This document shows, piece after piece, positions 5,463-7,997 of a stretch of DNA of 7,997 nucleotides. Made by a program: the position numbers and the translations under genes. Within the stretch, counting starts at the first letter, position 1. Every line of letters starts with the position of its first letter. Source of the DNA: Crocinitomicaceae bacterium (GTDB lineage Bacteria; Bacteroidota; Bacteroidia; Flavobacteriales_D; Crocinitomicaceae); NCBI GenBank assembly GCA_030833265.1, contig JAURHO010000072.1, forward strand, positions 1 through 7,997. Direction: 5' to 3'. The notes under the pieces are model-generated. The model made no database searches. It was not told where the DNA came from and saw only the letters and a list, made by a program, of their open reading frames with translations.

Positions 5463-6664
5463 GCCAAGACCTAAAAGACATATTGCAGAACCCAGACCCT
5501 GCAAATATTGCTACCATTAATTTTGGTCCGACCCACCCTTCTACCCACGGTATTTTTCAAAATATCCTTAAAGTAGATGGCGAAAAAATCATTTCATCTG
5601 AGCAAACGGTTGGTTATATTCACCGTGCTTTTGAAAAATTGGCTGAAAGACGTCCTTACAATCAAATCACCCCGATCACCGACCGCCTTAATTATTGTTC
5701 GAGCCCAATCAACAATATCGGTTGGGAAATGACCGTTGAGAAACTTATCGGAGTCGAGATTCCAAAACGCGTTCAATATATGCGCGTGATCATCATGGAA
5801 TTAGCCCGTATTGCCGATCACCTTATTTGCAATTCAGTAATTGGTGTAGATGCAGGTGCCCTCACCTCTTTCTTTTACCCATTTTCAGAACGCGAAAAAA
5901 TCTACGAACTCTATGAAGAGTTAAGTGGCGCTCGCCTCACGACCAACATGGGAAGAATTGGAGGTTTTGAGCGCGACTTCACGCCAGTTTTTCACGAAAA
6001 ACTGAAGTCTTTCTTGAAAACCTTCCCGAAAGCATTTGAAGAATTTGATAGCATGTTAGCGCGCAACCGCATTTTCATGGACCGCACCAAAGGAGCTGGG
6101 CCAATTTCTGCAGAACGTGCACTTTCCTATTCTTTTTCAGGGCCAAACTTGCGTGCAGCGGGTGTTGACTACGACGTGCGTGTCATGAGCCCGTATTCTT
6201 CTTACGAAGACTTCGATTTCATTATACCTGTTGGTGTCAACGGCGATACCTATGACCGCTTTATGGTGCGTCAAGAAGAAATTCGCCAAAGTTTGCGCAT
6301 CATTGAGCAAGCCTACAAAAATCTCCCAGAAGGAGACTACAAAGCAGACCTTCCAGATTTTTACCTGCCACCTAAAGCAGACGTTTACAACAACATGGAA
6401 GCGCTTATTTATCACTTCAAAATTGTCATGGGCGAAACCGAACTGCCTGCTGGTGAAGTTTACCATGCCGTAGAAGGTGGGAACGGCGAACTCGGATACT
6501 ATCTTATTTCTGATGGTGGCCGCACCCCATACCGACTACAATTCAGAAGACCTTGTTTTATTTATTACCAAGCATATCCAGAAATGATCAAAGGGATGCC
6601 AATTTCTGACGCCGTTCTGACGCTCAGTAGCATCAATGTCATTGCCGGAGAACTAGACGCCTAA
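5459..6664 (+). CDS. nuoD: NADH-quinone oxidoreductase subunit D (49 kDa subunit type)
   Basis: NuoD forms most of the quinone-binding cavity of complex I together with NuoB and is related to the large subunit of NiFe hydrogenases. The 401-residue protein contains GPTHPSTHG at 23-31 and DRLNYCSSPINN at about 75-86. By spacing, H30 and Y79 match Thermus His38 and Tyr87, which hold the quinone headgroup (both pairs are 49 residues apart). Further conserved blocks are GYIHRAFEK, MELARIADHL, TNMGRIGGFERDF and SDGGRTPYRLQFRRPCF near the C-terminus. Length is normal. The protein ends GELDA, whereas many homologues end in an arginine (E/VDR), a small difference of unknown effect. The start overlaps nuoC by 4 nt, and the stop codon is one nucleotide from nuoE. 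Confidence 0.98.
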   Translation: MSQDLKDILQNPDPANIATINFGPTHPSTHGIFQNILKVDGEKIISSEQTVGYIHRAFEKLAERRPYNQITPITDRLNYCSSPINNIGWEMTVEKLIGVEIPKRVQYMRVIIMELARIADHLICNSVIGVDAGALTSFFYPFSEREKIYELYEELSGARLTTNMGRIGGFERDFTPVFHEKLKSFLKTFPKAFEEFDSMLARNRIFMDRTKGAGPISAERALSYSFSGPNLRAAGVDYDVRVMSPYSSYEDFDFIIPVGVNGDTYDRFMVRQEEIRQSLRIIEQAYKNLPEGDYKADLPDFYLPPKADVYNNMEALIYHFKIVMGETELPAGEVYHAVEGGNGELGYYLISDGGRTPYRLQFRRPCFIYYQAYPEMIKGMPISDAVLTLSSINVIAGELDA

Positions 6665-6665
6665 T

Positions 6666-7193
6666 ATGAAAGCAGAACATCCACAAGCTGTGAATGAAGC
6701 ACCAATTGACTTGAGTGCACACACCATGACAGAAATTCAACGCGTTATTGATCTGTTTCCGGCTGGCAAACAGAAAAGTGCCATTTTACGCGTCCTTCAC
6801 CTCGTTCAAGAAGAATTAGGTTGGGTCAGTGTTGGCGCCATGAATCGTGTTGCCCAAATTTTAGCTATTCAACCGATCGAGGTTTATGAAGTAGCTACTT
6901 TCTACACCATGTTCCACCTTGATCCGGTAGGTAAAAACGTATTAGAAGTATGCCGAACAGGGCCTTGCCAATTAGTAGGTTCCGATGACCTCATCACTTA
7001 CATTGAGCAAAAACTAGACATCAAAGTTGGTGAAACAACCAAAGACGGCATGTTTACCTTAAAAACTGTAGAGTGCTTAGGCGCTTGTGGTTACGGGCCG
7101 ATGCTCATGTGTAAATACAAGTTTTACGAGCACCTCACCAAAGAAAAAGTCAACGAATTACTCGACGCCATGCGCGACGCTTCCCAATCTTAA
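6666..7193 (+). CDS. nuoE: NADH-quinone oxidoreductase subunit E (24 kDa subunit type)
   Basis: NuoE holds the [2Fe-2S] cluster N1a and forms the NADH-oxidising tip of complex I with NuoF. The 175-residue thioredoxin-like protein has an N-terminal helical region (FPAGKQKSAILRVLHLVQEE at 31-50) and a YEVATFYTMF stretch at 74-83. The four cluster ligands are C96 and C101 in CRTGPCQLVG and C137 and C141 in ECLGACGYGP, with normal C-x4-C and C-x3-C spacing. The protein is complete. The first roughly 20 residues are poorly conserved in this family, and M21 is a possible alternative start. The ATG at 6666 is preferred because it sits one nucleotide after the nuoD stop. nuoF follows after 6 nt. Confidence 0.97.
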   Translation: MKAEHPQAVNEAPIDLSAHTMTEIQRVIDLFPAGKQKSAILRVLHLVQEELGWVSVGAMNRVAQILAIQPIEVYEVATFYTMFHLDPVGKNVLEVCRTGPCQLVGSDDLITYIEQKLDIKVGETTKDGMFTLKTVECLGACGYGPMLMCKYKFYEHLTKEKVNELLDAMRDASQS

Positions 7194-7199
7194 ATCAAA

Positions 7200-7997
7200 A
7201 TGGCTAAGAAATTACTTTTAGAACACGCTGATGTACCCGGAATAGCTTCTTATGAAGTTTACCGCAAGCATGGTGGCTACGCCTCCGTTGAAAAAGCACT
7301 CAAAACCATGAGTCCGGACGAAGTCGTTGAAGAGGTAAAGAAATCAGGTCTGCGCGGACGCGGAGGAGCTGGCTTTCCAACCGGAATGAAATGGTCATTT
7401 TTGGCTAAACCTGAAGGTGTTGAAAGACACTTGGTTTGTAATGCTGATGAATCTGAACCGGGAACCTTCAAGGACCGCTACCTCATGGAAAAGATCCCTC
7501 ACTTATTGATTGAAGGGATGATCACCTCAAGTTATGCACTTGGCGCACGTCGTTCATACATTTATATCCGTGGAGAATTCATGTATGTGCTGCGCATCCT
7601 TGAAAAAGCCATTGCCGAAGCTTATGCCAATGGTATGCTCGGAAAAAACATCCTTGGTTCTGGCTATGACCTCGACCTCGTGGTTGCACCAGGTGGAGGC
7701 GCCTATATTTGTGGCGAAGAAACAGCCCTACTCGAATCTTAGAAGGCAAACGCGGAAATCCAAGAATGAAACCGCCTTTTCCTGCAGTTAAAGGTCTTTG
7801 GGGAAATCCAACAGTTGTCAATAACGTAGAATCTATCGCAGCGGTAGTTCCTATCGTGAATCATGGCGGAGAAGCTTATGCTTCCATTGGAATTGAGCGC
7901 TCTACAGGTACTAAACTCATTTCAGCAAGTGGAAACTTGGTACGCCCAGGTGTTTACGAAATTGAGTTGGGCCTTTCAGTAGAAGAATTTATTTATG
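7200..7997 (+). CDS. nuoF: NADH-quinone oxidoreductase subunit F, frameshifted and cut by window edge
   Basis: NuoF binds NADH, FMN and the [4Fe-4S] cluster N3, and is the electron entry point of complex I. The first frame (7200-7742, 180 residues) contains the FMN/NADH glycine-rich loop GRGGAGFPTG at 53-62, CNADESEPGTFKDRY at 80-94 and GGGAYICGEETALLES at 165-180. It then stops at TAG 7740-7742. Conserved NuoF sequence resumes in another frame from TTA at 7739 (LEGKRGNPRMKPPFPAV, then LWGNPTVVNNVES) and runs open to 7997. Exactly one base is missing around 7737-7741, with no lost or extra residues. About 267 of an expected 450 or so residues are visible, so the N3 cysteines lie beyond the edge. 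The gene starts 6 nt after nuoE. Sequencing or assembly error, or a recent inactivating mutation, are the likely explanations. No classical slippery heptamer supports programmed frameshifting. Confidence 0.95.
7734..7747 (+). other. One-base deletion creating a premature stop in nuoF
   Basis: The observed bases read GAA TCT TAG AAG in the frame set by the nuoF start. The family sequence E-S-L-E-G needs GAA TCT YTA GAA GGC, where Y is T or C. One base is therefore absent, most simply a T lost from a TTT run. Downstream codons from 7742 (GAA GGC AAA CGC) are in the -1 frame relative to the start and encode unbroken NuoF. Confidence 0.93.

Noticed and set aside
7731..7742. Programmed -1 ribosomal frameshift in nuoF
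   Set aside because: No slippery heptamer precedes the stop codon, and nuoF is not known to use recoding. A missing base is the simpler explanation.

Overview
The window looks like a chromosomal segment of a member of the Bacteroidota, most plausibly of the order Flavobacteriales. The reasons are a peptidase with a C-terminal type IX secretion sorting domain (a system confined to this phylum), a perfect match to the Bacteroidota -7 promoter element TAnnTTTG, A-rich gene starts that mostly lack Shine-Dalgarno sequences, and a moderate, AT-leaning base composition. The order is inferred from protein style only.

Left end (1-1006, minus strand): the N-terminal third or less of an HME-RND (CzcA/CusA-type) metal efflux pump runs off the left edge. 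It is preceded in the same transcription direction by a small, histidine-rich, probably exported protein of unknown function. A perfect 17-bp inverted repeat with an 11-nt loop spans the end of the small gene and stops 7 nt before the efflux start codon. About 60 bp separate these genes from the next, divergent, unit.

Middle (1068-3954, plus strand): a secreted M1-family zinc aminopeptidase with signal peptide, complete zinc site and type IX sorting domain is followed by an unrecognised 279-residue exported protein that resembles an outer-membrane beta-barrel. A strong rho-independent terminator closes this unit.

Right half (3951-7997, plus strand): a promoter predicted directly after that terminator drives the start of a complex I operon, nuoA-nuoB-nuoC-nuoD-nuoE-nuoF, in canonical order with separate nuoC and nuoD. 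Genes overlap or abut (13-, 17- and 4-nt overlaps, then 1- and 6-nt gaps). Together these encode the quinone-site and N2 connecting module (B, C, D), the NADH-oxidising module (E, F) and one membrane subunit (A). nuoF carries a clean one-base deletion at about 7737-7741 that inserts a stop codon inside the conserved NADH-binding segment. The reading frame resumes perfectly one frame over and continues to the window edge. This is either a sequence error or a real lesion.

No gene-free stretch exceeds 300 bases. I see no RNA genes, mobile elements, CRISPR arrays or attachment sites, and no convincing undescribed multi-gene system. The items most worth a second look are the nuoF frameshift and the hairpin plus small histidine-rich gene in front of the metal efflux pump.
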